From: UBA668 sp963720695
GTDB taxonomy: Bacteria; Actinomycetota; Acidimicrobiia; Acidimicrobiales; Ilumatobacteraceae
Length of the DNA stretch: 64,000 nt
Direction: 5' to 3'
Assembly: GCA_963720695.1 (NCBI GenBank)
Contig: CAVRGG010000001.1
Coordinates: forward strand, 186,001-250,000
A program made the translations under genes and the position numbers. Of this stretch, positions 7,906 to 16,109 are shown in pieces; position 1 is the first letter of the stretch; every line of letters starts with the position of its first letter. Below the pieces are notes generated by a model that saw only the letters and a list, made by a program, of their open reading frames with translations, had not been told where the DNA came from and made no database searches.

Positions 7906-9228
7906 TCAGAGCAGTTCGGCGGCCAGGCTGGCGACGTAGCTTCGCTCGCACGCGGTGAGGGTGACGTGGCCGAAGCATGACTGTCCGCCGAACGCCTGGA
8001 TCAGCACGGCCAGCGCATTGTTCGACTCTCCGAGGTACGGCGCGTCGATCTGGCTGGTGTCGCCGGTGAACACGACCTTGGTGCCTTCGCCGATGCGGGT
8101 GAGGACCGTCTTCAGGGTGGTCGGCTCGAGGTTCTGGGCTTCGTCGACGACGACGATCTGGCGGTGGAGGCTGCGGCCCCGCAGGAACGTGACCGATTCC
8201 AGCGACAGCTGGCTGCGTCCCATCAGTTCGTCGACGAGGCCGTGTGCATCGTGCGCACTGCGCTGGTCGGTGAGCGCGACGATCGCATCGTGGATCGCCG
8301 ACATCCACGGGTCGAGCTTCTCGTCGAGCCCGCCGGGGAGAAAGCCGACATCGGCGCGGCCGACCGGCACGAGTGGCCGGTACACCGCGAGCCGCTCGTA
8401 ACGGCGCTGTTCCACGACCTGTTCGAGGCCGGCCGCGATGGCGAGCAGCGTCTTACCGGTGCCCGCGCGCCCGTCGAGCGCGACGACGCTGACATCGGGA
8501 TCCATCAGCAGTTCGAGGGCGAAGCGCTGTTCCTTCGAACGCGAGCGGAGCCCCCATGCCTCCGGGGCGGCGTGGGGGAGGAGCACGAGCTCGTCGTCGA
8601 TGCGGCGAGTCAGCGCCGACTGGGAACCGTTGCGGAGCACTGCGAAGCCGTTCTCGTTGAGATGCTCCGCCTCGACCATCTCCGCGCACGGCACTGCGCC
8701 CGCGGTGTAGAGCGTGTCGATCGTGTCGTGGTCGGATTCGAGTGTCATCCATCCGGCGTGGCGCGTCGCGGCGCGACGTCCGGCTGGATGGTGCTCTCGG
8801 GCGTCGAGTCCGAGGTGCGCCGCCTTGATCCGCAGCGCGGCATCGTTGGAGATCATCTGCGTCGGCGCGTGCAGCGCCTGACCGAGCGCGGCGCCGATGA
8901 TGCGGTTGTCGGGCACGTTCGGGTCGAGCCCGTGCTCGACGAGGAGATGCTTCTGCACCCCGTTGATCTCGACCTGGAGCGTGCCGGCGGCTGCCGGGTC
9001 GCCGATGGTGAACGGAGTGGCCAGTGAGCCTCCGGCTCGGACGCGATGTTCCTCGATCGTGCGGAGTGCGGTGCGAGCGGCCCGGCCGACATCGTCGGGC
9101 CGAGTCTTCAGACTGTCGAGCTCCTCGATGACCGTGAAGGGAATCACCACGTCGCAACCGCCGAAGCCGTCGAGACAGCCGGGGTCTCCGACGAGCACCG
9201 ACGTGTCGAGCACCACTCTTGTACGCAC
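7906..9228 (-). CDS. PIN domain-PhoH family ATPase (PhoH2-type)
   Basis: The 440-residue protein fuses an N-terminal PIN ribonuclease domain (VVLDTSVLVGDPG with the first catalytic Asp, FTVIEELDSLK, and MISNDAALRIKA) to a C-terminal PhoH P-loop ATPase. The Walker A motif is ALDGRAGTGKTLLA near residue 258 and the Walker B is QIVVVDEAQN, followed by the TGDTSQID sensor. PhoH2 proteins in mycobacteria are RNA helicases/RNases. The frame is open to 9666, but the homologous sequence begins at the GTG at 9228, which a purine-rich GGAAGGGG precedes closely. It diverges from the HIT gene across 178 bases holding both promoters. Confidence 0.92.
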   Translation of the reverse strand: MRTRVVLDTSVLVGDPGCLDGFGGCDVVIPFTVIEELDSLKTRPDDVGRAARTALRTIEEHRVRAGGSLATPFTIGDPAAAGTLQVEINGVQKHLLVEHGLDPNVPDNRIIGAALGQALHAPTQMISNDAALRIKAAHLGLDAREHHPAGRRAATRHAGWMTLESDHDTIDTLYTAGAVPCAEMVEAEHLNENGFAVLRNGSQSALTRRIDDELVLLPHAAPEAWGLRSRSKEQRFALELLMDPDVSVVALDGRAGTGKTLLAIAAGLEQVVEQRRYERLAVYRPLVPVGRADVGFLPGGLDEKLDPWMSAIHDAIVALTDQRSAHDAHGLVDELMGRSQLSLESVTFLRGRSLHRQIVVVDEAQNLEPTTLKTVLTRIGEGTKVVFTGDTSQIDAPYLGESNNALAVLIQAFGGQSCFGHVTLTACERSYVASLAAELL

Positions 9229-9406
9229 ACCCCCTTCCTGCGGATCGGAATCAGCACGGGCGGGCAAGAGGTCGGTCAACGCCACTCCAGTCGTGGTTGG
9301 GTGGGGAGTTCCGCGAAGCACGGAACACGAATGTTGTAGCGCAGCCCCGGTGTCGGATGGTGGATGGCACGCAGTGTTCACATTGCGGTCGTGGTCTAAT
9401 CGTCGG

Positions 9407-9826
9407 ATGAACGACTGTGTGTTCTGCGCCGTAGTGGACGGATCAGTCCCCGCCGAGATCGTGTACGCAGACACCGAGACCGTCGCGTTCCTCGATCGCT
9501 CGCCGGTCTTCAAAGGACACGTGCTCGTGGTCCCCCGGCGACACGTGCCGACGCTCGCGGATCTCACCGAGGAGGAGCTGGCACCGTTCTTCACCGTCGT
9601 GCAGCGCGTTGCACGCGTGGTGCCGGCCGCGCTCGATGCGCACGGCACGTTCGTCGCGATCAACAACGTCGTGAGTCAGAGCGTTCCCCACCTCCACGCG
9701 CACGTCGTACCGCGGCGGCGAAAGGACGGGTTGCGCGGTTTCTTCTGGCCCCGTGTGCGTTACGACGGTCCCTCCGACGCGGCGCACTTCGCGACTCTGA
9801 TCCGCGCTGCGCTCGCGACTGCCTGA
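9407..9826 (+). CDS. HIT family nucleotide hydrolase/transferase
   Basis: The 139-residue protein belongs to the histidine triad superfamily, whose members hydrolyse or transfer nucleotides such as AMP-lysine or ApnA. The triad HLHAHVVPR lies at residues 95-103. An N-terminal CxxC (C4, C7 in CVFC) would bind zinc, as in the HinT/Fhit-like bacterial branch. The loop GHVLVVPRRHVPTLADL is also typical. TCTAAT (9395-9400) ends six bases before the ATG, so the transcript is probably leaderless. The upstream 178 bases are shared with the divergent PIN-PhoH gene. The exact substrate cannot be told from the sequence. Confidence 0.93.
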   Translation: MNDCVFCAVVDGSVPAEIVYADTETVAFLDRSPVFKGHVLVVPRRHVPTLADLTEEELAPFFTVVQRVARVVPAALDAHGTFVAINNVVSQSVPHLHAHVVPRRRKDGLRGFFWPRVRYDGPSDAAHFATLIRAALATA

Positions 9827-9853
9827 CTCGTCCGATGGTGCCGTCCGGCACTC

Positions 9854-9867
9854 GTTGCAAATGCAAC
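9854..9867. promoter_or_regulatory. Inverted repeat upstream of the HU gene
   Basis: GTTGCA-AA-TGCAAC is a perfect 6+6 inverted repeat. It overlaps a possible -35 (TTGCAA), and TGTAAT lies 19 bases downstream as a plausible -10. About 90 bases of leader then run to the HU start, which has a Shine-Dalgarno-like GGAGG. Candidate operator or promoter element; no factor can be named. Confidence 0.35.
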
Positions 9868-9965
9868 AACTAGAATGCTTGTAATCGGCGCGCGAAACGG
9901 GTTCGATACGCGTGCGTAACACAGCGTTACCGATCCAAACCGATACCCGGAGGTATCAAGAGAAA

Positions 9966-10250
9966 ATGACCAAAGCAGAGCTGATCGACGCGGTGGCCAA
10001 GAGCGCAGACGTCTCGAAGGTCGATGCCGAGAAGACCATCGGTGCGTTCTTCGACATCGTCACGGCTACAGCCAAGAAGGGCGACAAGGTCGCGTGGCCG
10101 GGCTTCGGCTCGTTCAGCACGAGCAAGTCGCAGGCGCGCACGGGTCGTAACCCGCAGACCGGCGAGGCCGTGAAGATCGCGGCATCGACCCGCATGAAGT
10201 TCACCTCCAGCAGCACGCTGAAGGCTGCGCTCAACCCCAAGAAGAAATAA
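9966..10250 (+). CDS. hup: HU family DNA-binding protein (core domain only)
   Basis: The 94-residue protein is a complete HU/IHF-like histone: MTKAELIDAVAKSADVSK, the dimerisation helices, GDKVAWPGFGSFS and the arm signature ARTGRNPQTGEAVKIAAS. It wraps and bends DNA as a nucleoid protein. Unlike mycobacterial HupB it stops after NPKKK, with no long lysine/alanine tail. Such a tail is encoded separately 31 bases downstream with its own ribosome-binding site. CGGAGG lies about a dozen bases before the ATG, and the leader is unusually long for this window. Expression of HU and the tail protein from one mRNA is likely, because no terminator separates them. Confidence 0.95.
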   Translation: MTKAELIDAVAKSADVSKVDAEKTIGAFFDIVTATAKKGDKVAWPGFGSFSTSKSQARTGRNPQTGEAVKIAASTRMKFTSSSTLKAALNPKKK

Positions 10251-10281
10251 CAAACCCAACATCACAACGGAAGGAAATTCA

Positions 10282-10704
10282 GTGGCAGCAACCAAGAAGG
10301 CTCCGGCCAAGAAGGCCCCCGCCAAGAAGGCACCGGCCAAGAAGGCCCCCGCCAAGAAGGCCGCTCCGGCCAAGAAGGCTCCGGCGAAGAAGGCCGCTCC
10401 GGCCAAGAAGGCCCCCGCCAAGAAGGCACCGGCCAAGAAGGCTCCGGCCAAGAAGGCCGCTCCGGCCAAGAAGGCTCCGGCGAAGAAGGCTCCGGCCAAG
10501 AAGGCCGCTCCGGCCAAGAAGGCTCCGGCCAAGAAGGCCGTCCGGCCAAGAAGGCTCCGGCCAAGAAGGCTCCGGCCAAGAAGGCTCCGGCCAAGAAGGC
10601 TCCGGCCAAGAAGAAGTGACTCCTCCTTCGTGAGGACGGCAGACGGGGGGCTTCGGCCCCCCGTTCGCCGTTTTCGGGAGCCATCCACGACAATGGCGCG
10701 ATGA
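10282..10704 (+). CDS. Lysine/alanine/proline-rich histone H1-like protein, frameshifted 3' part
   Basis: The product starts at a GTG after GGAAGGAAA and consists of repeats of APAKK and AAPAKK, about 17 in frame up to residue 86. This is the kind of tail that mycobacterial HupB carries on its HU domain. At 10540 one base is missing (gccgtccgg where every other unit has gccgctccgg), so the frame slips into an Arg-rich RPRRLRPRRL run and continues to 10704, through a strong terminator and into the next start codon. If the base is restored, the repeats continue and end KKK at a TGA at 10617-10619, just before that terminator. The intended protein is therefore about 112 residues. It probably compacts DNA together with HU. 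The shifted peptide is still strongly basic. Confidence 0.75.
   Translation: MAATKKAPAKKAPAKKAPAKKAPAKKAAPAKKAPAKKAAPAKKAPAKKAPAKKAPAKKAAPAKKAPAKKAPAKKAAPAKKAPAKKAVRPRRLRPRRLRPRRLRPRRLRPRRSDSSFVRTADGGLRPPVRRFREPSTTMAR
10290..10616 (+). repeat. Degenerate 15-18 bp tandem repeat encoding PAKKA units
   Basis: The block is made of units close to gctccggccaagaag, with occasional three-base additions giving AAPAKK. Near-identical neighbours (many differ by a single synonymous base) make it prone to slippage. The one-base deletion at 10540 lies inside it. Confidence 0.85.
10644..10663 (+). terminator. Intrinsic terminator after the HU / lysine-rich operon
   Basis: CGGGGGGC and GCCCCCCG form a perfect 8-bp stem closed by a TTCG tetraloop, followed ten bases on by tttt. 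It sits 25 bases after the TGA at 10617-10619 and before the next gene at 10701. Its position supports 10619 as the original stop of the basic protein. Confidence 0.85.
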
Positions 10705-11474
10705 ACCCCATCTGCGATGACCTCCTCGCTGAGCACCTCGATCTCGACGGCATCGTGGCGCGGTTGTCCGAGGCGCAGTGGTCGGCTGCAACCCCCGCGG
10801 ACGGGTGGTCGGTCCGCGACCAGATCAGCCATCTGTGGTTCTTCGACCAGCGGGCGCTGATGGCACTCACCGATCCGGAGGCGTTCGCAGCGGACATGGC
10901 GCAACTTCTCTCCTCGGGAGGGACGGAGGCATCCGTCGCGCCCGGCCGCGCGATGTCCGGTGCGGCGCTCCTCGATGCGTGGCGGTCGGATCGAGCGCGC
11001 CTCGTCGAGGTGGCCCGCGAGGTCGATCCGTCTGCGCGGATCCCTTGGTACGGCCCGGCGATGGGTGCCCGCTCGTTCATCACAGCGCGTCTGATGGAGA
11101 CGTGGGCGCATGGTCAGGACGTGGCCGATGCAGTCGGAGCATCCCGCGTTCCGACGGCCCGGCTCAAGCACGTCGCCCACATCGGTGTGCGGGCGCGACC
11201 GTTCAGCTATCTCATCAACGGCATGGAGATGCCGTCAGCGCCGATCGAGGTGGTGCTCCGCGGGCCCGATGGCGACGAGTGGAGGTGGGGCGACCCGGCA
11301 GCGGACCAGGTTGCCGGCGATGCCCTCGACTTCTGCCTCGTGGTCACGCAACGTCGGCACGTCGCCGACACCGCGCTGAAGGTGCGCGGCGACGCTGCGC
11401 GCGAGTGGATCGACATCGCCCAAGCGTTCGCCGGTGAACCGGGATCGGGTCGTTCGCCCGGGCAGTTCGCCTGA
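10701..11474 (+). CDS. TIGR03084-family protein, DinB/mycothiol-transferase fold
   Basis: This 257-residue protein has the maleylpyruvate isomerase/mycothiol-dependent N-terminal fold: LSEAQWSAATPADGWSVRDQISHLWFFDQ, a metal His in the HL step and METWAHGQDVADAVG as the second His segment. A C-terminal domain with PIEVVLRGPDGDEWRWGDPAAD follows, typical of TIGR03084 proteins. The family is actinobacterial and presumed to use mycothiol and a divalent metal; no reaction is proven. GACAAT (10689-10694) ends six bases before the ATG, suggesting a leaderless start and an independent promoter after the HU terminator. It converges on the PIG-L gene with six bases between. Confidence 0.86.
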   Translation: MNPICDDLLAEHLDLDGIVARLSEAQWSAATPADGWSVRDQISHLWFFDQRALMALTDPEAFAADMAQLLSSGGTEASVAPGRAMSGAALLDAWRSDRARLVEVAREVDPSARIPWYGPAMGARSFITARLMETWAHGQDVADAVGASRVPTARLKHVAHIGVRARPFSYLINGMEMPSAPIEVVLRGPDGDEWRWGDPAADQVAGDALDFCLVVTQRRHVADTALKVRGDAAREWIDIAQAFAGEPGSGRSPGQFA

Positions 11475-11480
11475 GACTGC

Positions 11481-12248
11481 TCACAGGTCGGTGATGGCCT
11501 TGAAGATCTCCGCGCTGGCCACGCCGTAGCGCGAGCCGATTCCCTCGAGTCGCTGACGGATGCGATGCCGGAACGCCTCGACCTGTGCCTCGTCGACGGC
11601 TTTCATCGTGCTCTCGAACTGACTCTGGTGGGCCTCGAGCGCATGCAACTTCGTCGCCACGAAATTGGTCACGTCCTCGACGTGGTCCGGTTCGTCGGCC
11701 TCCCACAGGAGCAGCGTCGCCGGTCGATGGGCGGCCAGCCCCTGCTCCTTGAAGAAGTGAGGGTCGCGGGCCGCGACGATTCCTTCGCACGCCAGCAGCC
11801 CGGCGTGACGGTGGTCGGGGTGGAGCCGATAGCGCTTCCACGGATCGTGGCCGAGCACCACCTGTGGACGCAGCTCGCGGATGACCCGGGCGACCTCACC
11901 GCGCAGCGCAAGACCGCTGTCGAGCTCGCCGTCGACCTGACCCAGGAACACCACCTGGCCGGCCTGCGCGCCGGCCAGCCGGCGGGCTGCCTCGCGTTGC
12001 TCGCGCTGGCGGGTGAGGGCGAGTGCCGCGGTGTCGGCGTTCGGGTCCCAGGTGCCTTTCGAGCCGTCGGTGAGGACGAGGTGGTGGATCGTGCACCCAG
12101 CGGCGGCCCACTTCGCCAGGGTCGCGCCACAGCCGAACTCCACGTCGTCGGGGTGGGCGCCGATGGCGAGGGCGGACTCGGGAGTGGGGAGGTCGCGTGA
12201 GATCAGCGACGCGGCAGGATCGGGTTGTCCCGGTTCGTTTGCAGCCAT
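11481..12248 (-). CDS. PIG-L family zinc deacetylase
   Basis: The 255-residue protein has the LmbE/PIG-L metal motif AHPDDVEFGCGATLA (residues 31-45) and the second His segment RLHPDHRHAG. In actinobacteria such enzymes deacetylate GlcNAc-Ins (MshB), mycothiol conjugates (Mca) or other N-acetyl sugars. This one has the shorter length and FLGQVDGEL segment of a general BshB-like deacetylase, so I do not assign MshB. Its start overlaps the end of cofC by 46 bases, so the two genes are co-transcribed. The ATG at 12248 is followed by a poorly conserved N-terminal stretch of about 22 residues, so a later start is possible. Confidence 0.88.
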   Translation of the reverse strand: MAANEPGQPDPAASLISRDLPTPESALAIGAHPDDVEFGCGATLAKWAAAGCTIHHLVLTDGSKGTWDPNADTAALALTRQREQREAARRLAGAQAGQVVFLGQVDGELDSGLALRGEVARVIRELRPQVVLGHDPWKRYRLHPDHRHAGLLACEGIVAARDPHFFKEQGLAAHRPATLLLWEADEPDHVEDVTNFVATKLHALEAHQSQFESTMKAVDEAQVEAFRHRIRQRLEGIGSRYGVASAEIFKAITDL

Positions 12249-12829
12249 GGTGGGAGCACTTCCTGCACCAGCGGGTGCGCGAGGTCGGCGGGTGTGTCGA
12301 TGTCGACGGAGAGCAGCGGATCGTGGCGCACCGCCACCGGCAGACCGGCGGCGAGGGCGTGGTGCAGGTGGCGTTGGAACGACCCCGGGCCGTACGCGAA
12401 GCGGAAGCCCGAGGCGCTCGGCACGGCGATGACGTTGGTGCCGTCGCCGCGTGCATCGGGCACCAAGGTGACGGCTCCTTCGATGGCGACGCTGGTGAGT
12501 GAGGTCGCCCGCGGCAGGTCCCCGTGGGCGACGACGACGTGGCTCACGCCCAGATCGCGAAGGTCGTCGACACTGTGGGCGACGGCGGCGTTGAGGCCGA
12601 CCCCTGGGTGCCAGAGGACGGTGGCGCCTCTGGCGGTCGCCCAGGCTGCGACGTCGTCGTCGTCGCAGGCCACGAACACCGGCAGCTCGCCGGCTGCCGC
12701 AACGACGCGGTCCGCCGTCCATCGCGCCAATGCCTCACGCTCACTGGGCGAGAGCACCGGCGCGAGTCGCGCTTTGGCGTCGGCGAACGACTTCACCGGC
12801 ACGAGCACGACGGGATCCACGAAGGGCAT
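12203..12829 (-). CDS. cofC: 2-phospho-L-lactate (phosphoenolpyruvate) guanylyltransferase
   Basis: The 208-residue protein matches CofC/FbiD, which activates phospholactate or PEP with GTP in coenzyme F420 biosynthesis. The nucleotidyltransferase opening is VVLVPVKSFADAKARLAPVLS. The middle carries VVVAHGDLPRA, with the acidic metal-binding residue. TLVPDARGDGTNVIAVP is the guanine-binding segment, and SVDIDTPADL near the C-terminus binds the second metal. It overlaps the downstream PIG-L gene and diverges from gpsA with 37 bases between starts. The presence of F420 synthesis agrees with the LLM-type oxidoreductase at 45.4 kb. Start at the ATG at 12829 because upstream codons run over the gpsA promoter. 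Confidence 0.9.
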   Translation of the reverse strand: MPFVDPVVLVPVKSFADAKARLAPVLSPSEREALARWTADRVVAAAGELPVFVACDDDDVAAWATARGATVLWHPGVGLNAAVAHSVDDLRDLGVSHVVVAHGDLPRATSLTSVAIEGAVTLVPDARGDGTNVIAVPSASGFRFAYGPGSFQRHLHHALAAGLPVAVRHDPLLSVDIDTPADLAHPLVQEVLPPWLQTNRDNPILPRR

Positions 12830-12866
12830 CGTAGAGGGCGAAGCCTCAGGACCTACGCTGTGGCGC

Positions 12867-13862
12867 ATGCCGATCAACGTGGGGGTCGTGGGGGCGGGGT
12901 CGTGGGGAACGACGGTGGCCGCGATGGCCGCCGTGAACACGCCGACGATGTTGTGGGCGCGGCGGGCGGCCCTGGCCGACCAGATCAACGCCGAGCACGT
13001 CAACGGTGACTACCTTCCTCAGTTCCCGTTGCCGCCCGAGCTGTGTGCCACTGCGTCGCTCGAGGAGGCCGTGTCCCGGGCCGACGTCCTGGTGATGGCC
13101 GTGCCGTCGCACGGGTACCGCGACGTCGCCGCGGCGGCAGCCCCGTACCTTCGCCCGTGGGTTCCCATCGTGAGCCTCACGAAGGGACTCGAGCGCAACA
13201 CCCGCAAGCGGATGAGCGAGGTGACCCGAGACGAGATGCCGGGTCACCCGGTCGCGGTGCTCACCGGTCCGAACCTGGCCAAGGAGATCCTCAGTGGTCA
13301 GCCGGCCGCGAGCGTCGTCGCCATCGACGACCACGACATCGCCACCGAGCTGCAGCGCATCTTCGGCCGCCCGAGTCTGCGGATCTACACCAACGGCGAC
13401 GTGGTCGGCTGCGAGGTGGGTGGTGTGGTGAAGAACGTCATCGCGATTGCGTCGGGCATGGCGGAGGGGATGGGGTTCGGCGACAACACGCGAGCGACGC
13501 TCATCACCCGTGGTCTCGCGGAGATGACGCGCCTCGGCATCGCCATGGGCGGCAGCGCGGCCACCTTCGCCGGGCTGGCGGGGATGGGTGACCTCATCGC
13601 GACCTGCTCGTCGAAGCAGAGCCGCAACAACATGGTGGGATTCCAGCTCGGCGAGGGCACGCTGATCGCCGAGGTGCTGGCCTCCATGAACATGGTTGCC
13701 GAGGGAGTCAAGAGCTCGCCGAGCGTGCTCGATCTCGCCCGTCGCCACGGCGTCGAGATGCCGATCACCGAACAGGTGGTGGCGGTGTGTCACCAGGGCC
13801 GCCCGGCCCGGGAGGCGCTCGCCGAGCTGATGCAGCGCACCCGCAAGAGCGAGATGGAATGA
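12867..13862 (+). CDS. gpsA: NAD(P)-dependent glycerol-3-phosphate dehydrogenase
   Basis: The 331-residue enzyme reduces dihydroxyacetone phosphate to sn-glycerol-3-phosphate for phospholipid synthesis. The N-terminal Rossmann motif is VGVVGAGSWGTTVAAM. The family blocks LTGPNLAKEI, GCEVGGVVKNVIAIASG (with the catalytic Lys) and GLAGMGDLIATCSSKQSRN are all present. Length is normal. TACGCT (12854-12859) ends seven bases before the ATG, and no ribosome-binding sequence is visible, so it is probably leaderless. The stop overlaps the next start as ATGA, so the hypothetical gene and the secernin-like gene probably form an operon with it. Confidence 0.96.
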   Translation: MPINVGVVGAGSWGTTVAAMAAVNTPTMLWARRAALADQINAEHVNGDYLPQFPLPPELCATASLEEAVSRADVLVMAVPSHGYRDVAAAAAPYLRPWVPIVSLTKGLERNTRKRMSEVTRDEMPGHPVAVLTGPNLAKEILSGQPAASVVAIDDHDIATELQRIFGRPSLRIYTNGDVVGCEVGGVVKNVIAIASGMAEGMGFGDNTRATLITRGLAEMTRLGIAMGGSAATFAGLAGMGDLIATCSSKQSRNNMVGFQLGEGTLIAEVLASMNMVAEGVKSSPSVLDLARRHGVEMPITEQVVAVCHQGRPAREALAELMQRTRKSEME

Positions 13863-15106
13863 GGAACATGACGGACGGCGGGATCACCACGGGAGTGCTC
13901 GGAGGACGATGGCGGGCGTCGGTCACCCCGTGGGGGTCGATCGAGCCGTGGCACCACGATCGCGACGGCACCGACGACCCGCCGCTCGACTGGCACATCG
14001 CTGCCGATGATCGTTGGCACAGCCCCGCCCGCGAGGCGGCCGTGCGCCAGACGCGCATCGAGGGCACCGCGGTCACCGAGACGAGGGTCCGGATCCCTGA
14101 CGGCGACGCGGTGCAACGTGTGTACTCGGTGCCCGACGCGGGCGGACTGACGGTCATCGAGATCGAGAACCAGTCGCCGCTCGCCATCGCGGTGGCGTTC
14201 ACGCACGGCGACATCCTCGCCACGCGCCGGCCGAGCGCGCCGATCGAAGGCATCGACCTGCCAGAAGGCAGCGTGGCGTTCCCCGTCGGTCACCACGCCA
14301 CGCTCACGGTCGCACTCGCGCATGAAGGCCTGCGCAGCGGTCCGCTGCCCGGCGGTCTCCCCGCGGCCGCTGGGGTGGTGCGTGGATGGCTGGCCACGGT
14401 GGAGCGGGCGAGCCGACTCCTGCTTCCCGACCCGCTGCTCGCCGAACGGGTGGTCTCCACCCGCTGCGAGCTCGCGCTCTGCGGCCCGACGCACCCCGAT
14501 GACGACCCGGTCGCGTTCCTGCTCGGTGTCGGCCAGTTGGTCCGGATGGGGGAGAAGGCCGACCTGTGGCTTCCCGACGTCGCTCATGCCGTCGAGGTCG
14601 CGGCGAAGAAGAGCCCCCATGATTGGGCGTTCGACGCCGCCCTGATCGCGGCGGACGCGGTGTTCGCCGTCGCCGGCGACGGGCGCGCCCGAGGTGATCT
14701 CGCCGCACTACGCGCACGTGTGCAGGTGCTCGGCACACGGCCGGCTGCGCCGCCGGACGAGTCCGCACGTCTGCTCGCCTGGACGGAGGAGCGGCTGGTG
14801 TGCCCGAGTGCAACCGGCGCGGCGATGCTGCCCGACGGCTTGCCCGTCGGGTGGGCAGGCAACAACTTCGAGGTGTACGGGCTTCCCACGGTCGCCGGAT
14901 CGAGCGTGTCGTTCGCCGTCCGCTGGCACGGCGCCCGCCCGGCCGTGCTGTGGGAGCAGTCCGGCCCTCCTGTCGCGCTGTCGTCGCCGGTGCTCGCACC
15001 GTCGTGGTCGACCGACTCGGTCAAGGGCGAGACGTTGTGGCCGGAACCGGCCGGCATCGCGGGGGAGACGATGGTGCTGCCGGCCGAGGGCGAGTCGTTC
15101 TCCTGA
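13859..15106 (+). CDS. Protein of unknown function in the gpsA operon
   Basis: The 415-residue protein starts at an ATG overlapping the gpsA stop (ATGA); a second ATG at 13868, preceded closely by GAGG, is an alternative. I do not recognise the family. The N-terminal half reads like beta strands with many polar turns (WRASVTPWGSIEPWHHDRDG, VIEIENQSPLAIAVAFTHGD), and a central helical region follows (ELALCGPTHPDDDPVAFLLGVGQLVRMG). The C-terminal part has NNFEVYGLPTVAGSSVSFAVRWHGARPAVLWE. There is no signal peptide or membrane segment. The layout recalls glycoside-hydrolase-like accessory proteins. It ends one base into the next start codon, so co-translation with the secernin-like peptidase is likely. 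Confidence 0.75.
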   Translation: MRNMTDGGITTGVLGGRWRASVTPWGSIEPWHHDRDGTDDPPLDWHIAADDRWHSPAREAAVRQTRIEGTAVTETRVRIPDGDAVQRVYSVPDAGGLTVIEIENQSPLAIAVAFTHGDILATRRPSAPIEGIDLPEGSVAFPVGHHATLTVALAHEGLRSGPLPGGLPAAAGVVRGWLATVERASRLLLPDPLLAERVVSTRCELALCGPTHPDDDPVAFLLGVGQLVRMGEKADLWLPDVAHAVEVAAKKSPHDWAFDAALIAADAVFAVAGDGRARGDLAALRARVQVLGTRPAAPPDESARLLAWTEERLVCPSATGAAMLPDGLPVGWAGNNFEVYGLPTVAGSSVSFAVRWHGARPAVLWEQSGPPVALSSPVLAPSWSTDSVKGETLWPEPAGIAGETMVLPAEGESFS

Positions 15107-16017
15107 TGTGCGACGTGCTCGTCGCGTTGGCGCCGGTCACCGCCGCGGGTGTGACGTTGTTCGCCAAGAACAGTGACCGTCCACCGGAGGAACGCCAGCT
15201 GCTGGAGTGGTCACCATCCCGGGACGACCCCGCGCCGGTGCGCGTCACGCACATCGAGGTCGAGCCGCTCGGGCGGGCCACCGTGCCCTGCGTGGTGTCG
15301 CGACCTGCGTGGGGATGGGGTGCCGAGCACGGCGTGAACGAGTCCGGGGTAGCGATCGGCAATGCCACCGTCTACACCACACTCGATCCGCGAGGTGCGG
15401 ACCCCGGTCTGACGGGCATGGACATCGTCCGACTCGCACTCGAGCGCTCGCGCTGCGCCGCCGATGCGGTCGAGGTGATCGCCTCCCTCATCGCCCGCTA
15501 CGGCCAGGGCGGCAGTGGTCACGACCCGGCCATCGTGCCGCAGGGGCGGCCGTACTGGAACGCATTCCTCGTCGCCGACCCGACGACCGCGTTCGTGATC
15601 GACACCAGCGGCCCCGAGTGGGCGTCGCAGGAGGTGGTCGACGTCCGCGCGATCTCCAATCGCACGACGATTCCCGAGTTCGACGCCGCGCATCGTCATC
15701 CCCGCCAGCCCGTCGACCGTCTCGTCGATCCCCGATGGCACGCATCGCAGCGGATGCTCGACCGGCGTCCCGTCACCCTCGAGGCGATGGAGGCGCACCT
15801 GCGGTCCCACGACTCGTGCGGCGAGCCGGGATGGAGCGTGTGCATGCACGTCGACGCCGTCGAGTGCACCACCGCCTCGATGATCGCCGAGTTGCGTGAT
15901 GACGGTCGCTCGACCCTCCACGTGGTCTCGGGGCACCCGTGCGAACACGAGTACACCACCCTCTCGTTCGCCGACGCCGCCCGCGAACTCCCCGCGACCC
16001 CCTCGGCTTCTGGGTAG
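15106..16017 (+). CDS. Secernin-like C69 family Ntn-hydrolase/peptidase
   Basis: This 303-residue protein begins MCDVLVALAP; Cys2 would become the N-terminal nucleophile of a C69/secernin-type Ntn hydrolase after Met removal. Further family features are LFAKNSDRPPEERQLLEW (Asn and Asp of the oxyanion region), the segment RPAWGWGAEHGVNESGVAIGN, and a late SVCMHVDAVECTTASMIAEL with a Cys and His. Members act as dipeptidases or amidases. The substrate is unknown. The ATG overlaps the preceding stop by one base, so it closes the gpsA operon. A 43-base palindrome follows 20 bases downstream. Confidence 0.84.
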   Translation: MCDVLVALAPVTAAGVTLFAKNSDRPPEERQLLEWSPSRDDPAPVRVTHIEVEPLGRATVPCVVSRPAWGWGAEHGVNESGVAIGNATVYTTLDPRGADPGLTGMDIVRLALERSRCAADAVEVIASLIARYGQGGSGHDPAIVPQGRPYWNAFLVADPTTAFVIDTSGPEWASQEVVDVRAISNRTTIPEFDAAHRHPRQPVDRLVDPRWHASQRMLDRRPVTLEAMEAHLRSHDSCGEPGWSVCMHVDAVECTTASMIAELRDDGRSTLHVVSGHPCEHEYTTLSFADAARELPATPSASG

Positions 16018-16037
16018 CGATCTCCCCGAGTCGGCTT

Positions 16038-16080
16038 CTGGTCCGCATCGTTCCCGGAAACCGGGAACGATCCGGACCAG
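16038..16080. repeat. Family A palindrome, copy 1
   Basis: A 43-base palindrome with 20-base arms and an AAA loop: the ends are CTGG and CCAG, and the core is TTCCCGGAAACCGGGAA. There is one arm mismatch. It is preceded by TCGGCTTCTGG. It lies between two convergent genes, so it may act as a bidirectional terminator, and it is one of four related copies in the window. Confidence 0.85.
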
Positions 16081-16109
16081 GTGCCGACGCGCGGCGGGTC
16101 GAAGTGGGC

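Noticed and set aside
9900..9960. A tRNA-like stretch (gggttcgatacgc) before the HU gene
   Set aside because: There is no cloverleaf, no anticodon arm and no CCA or acceptor pairing around it. The bases belong to the HU leader.
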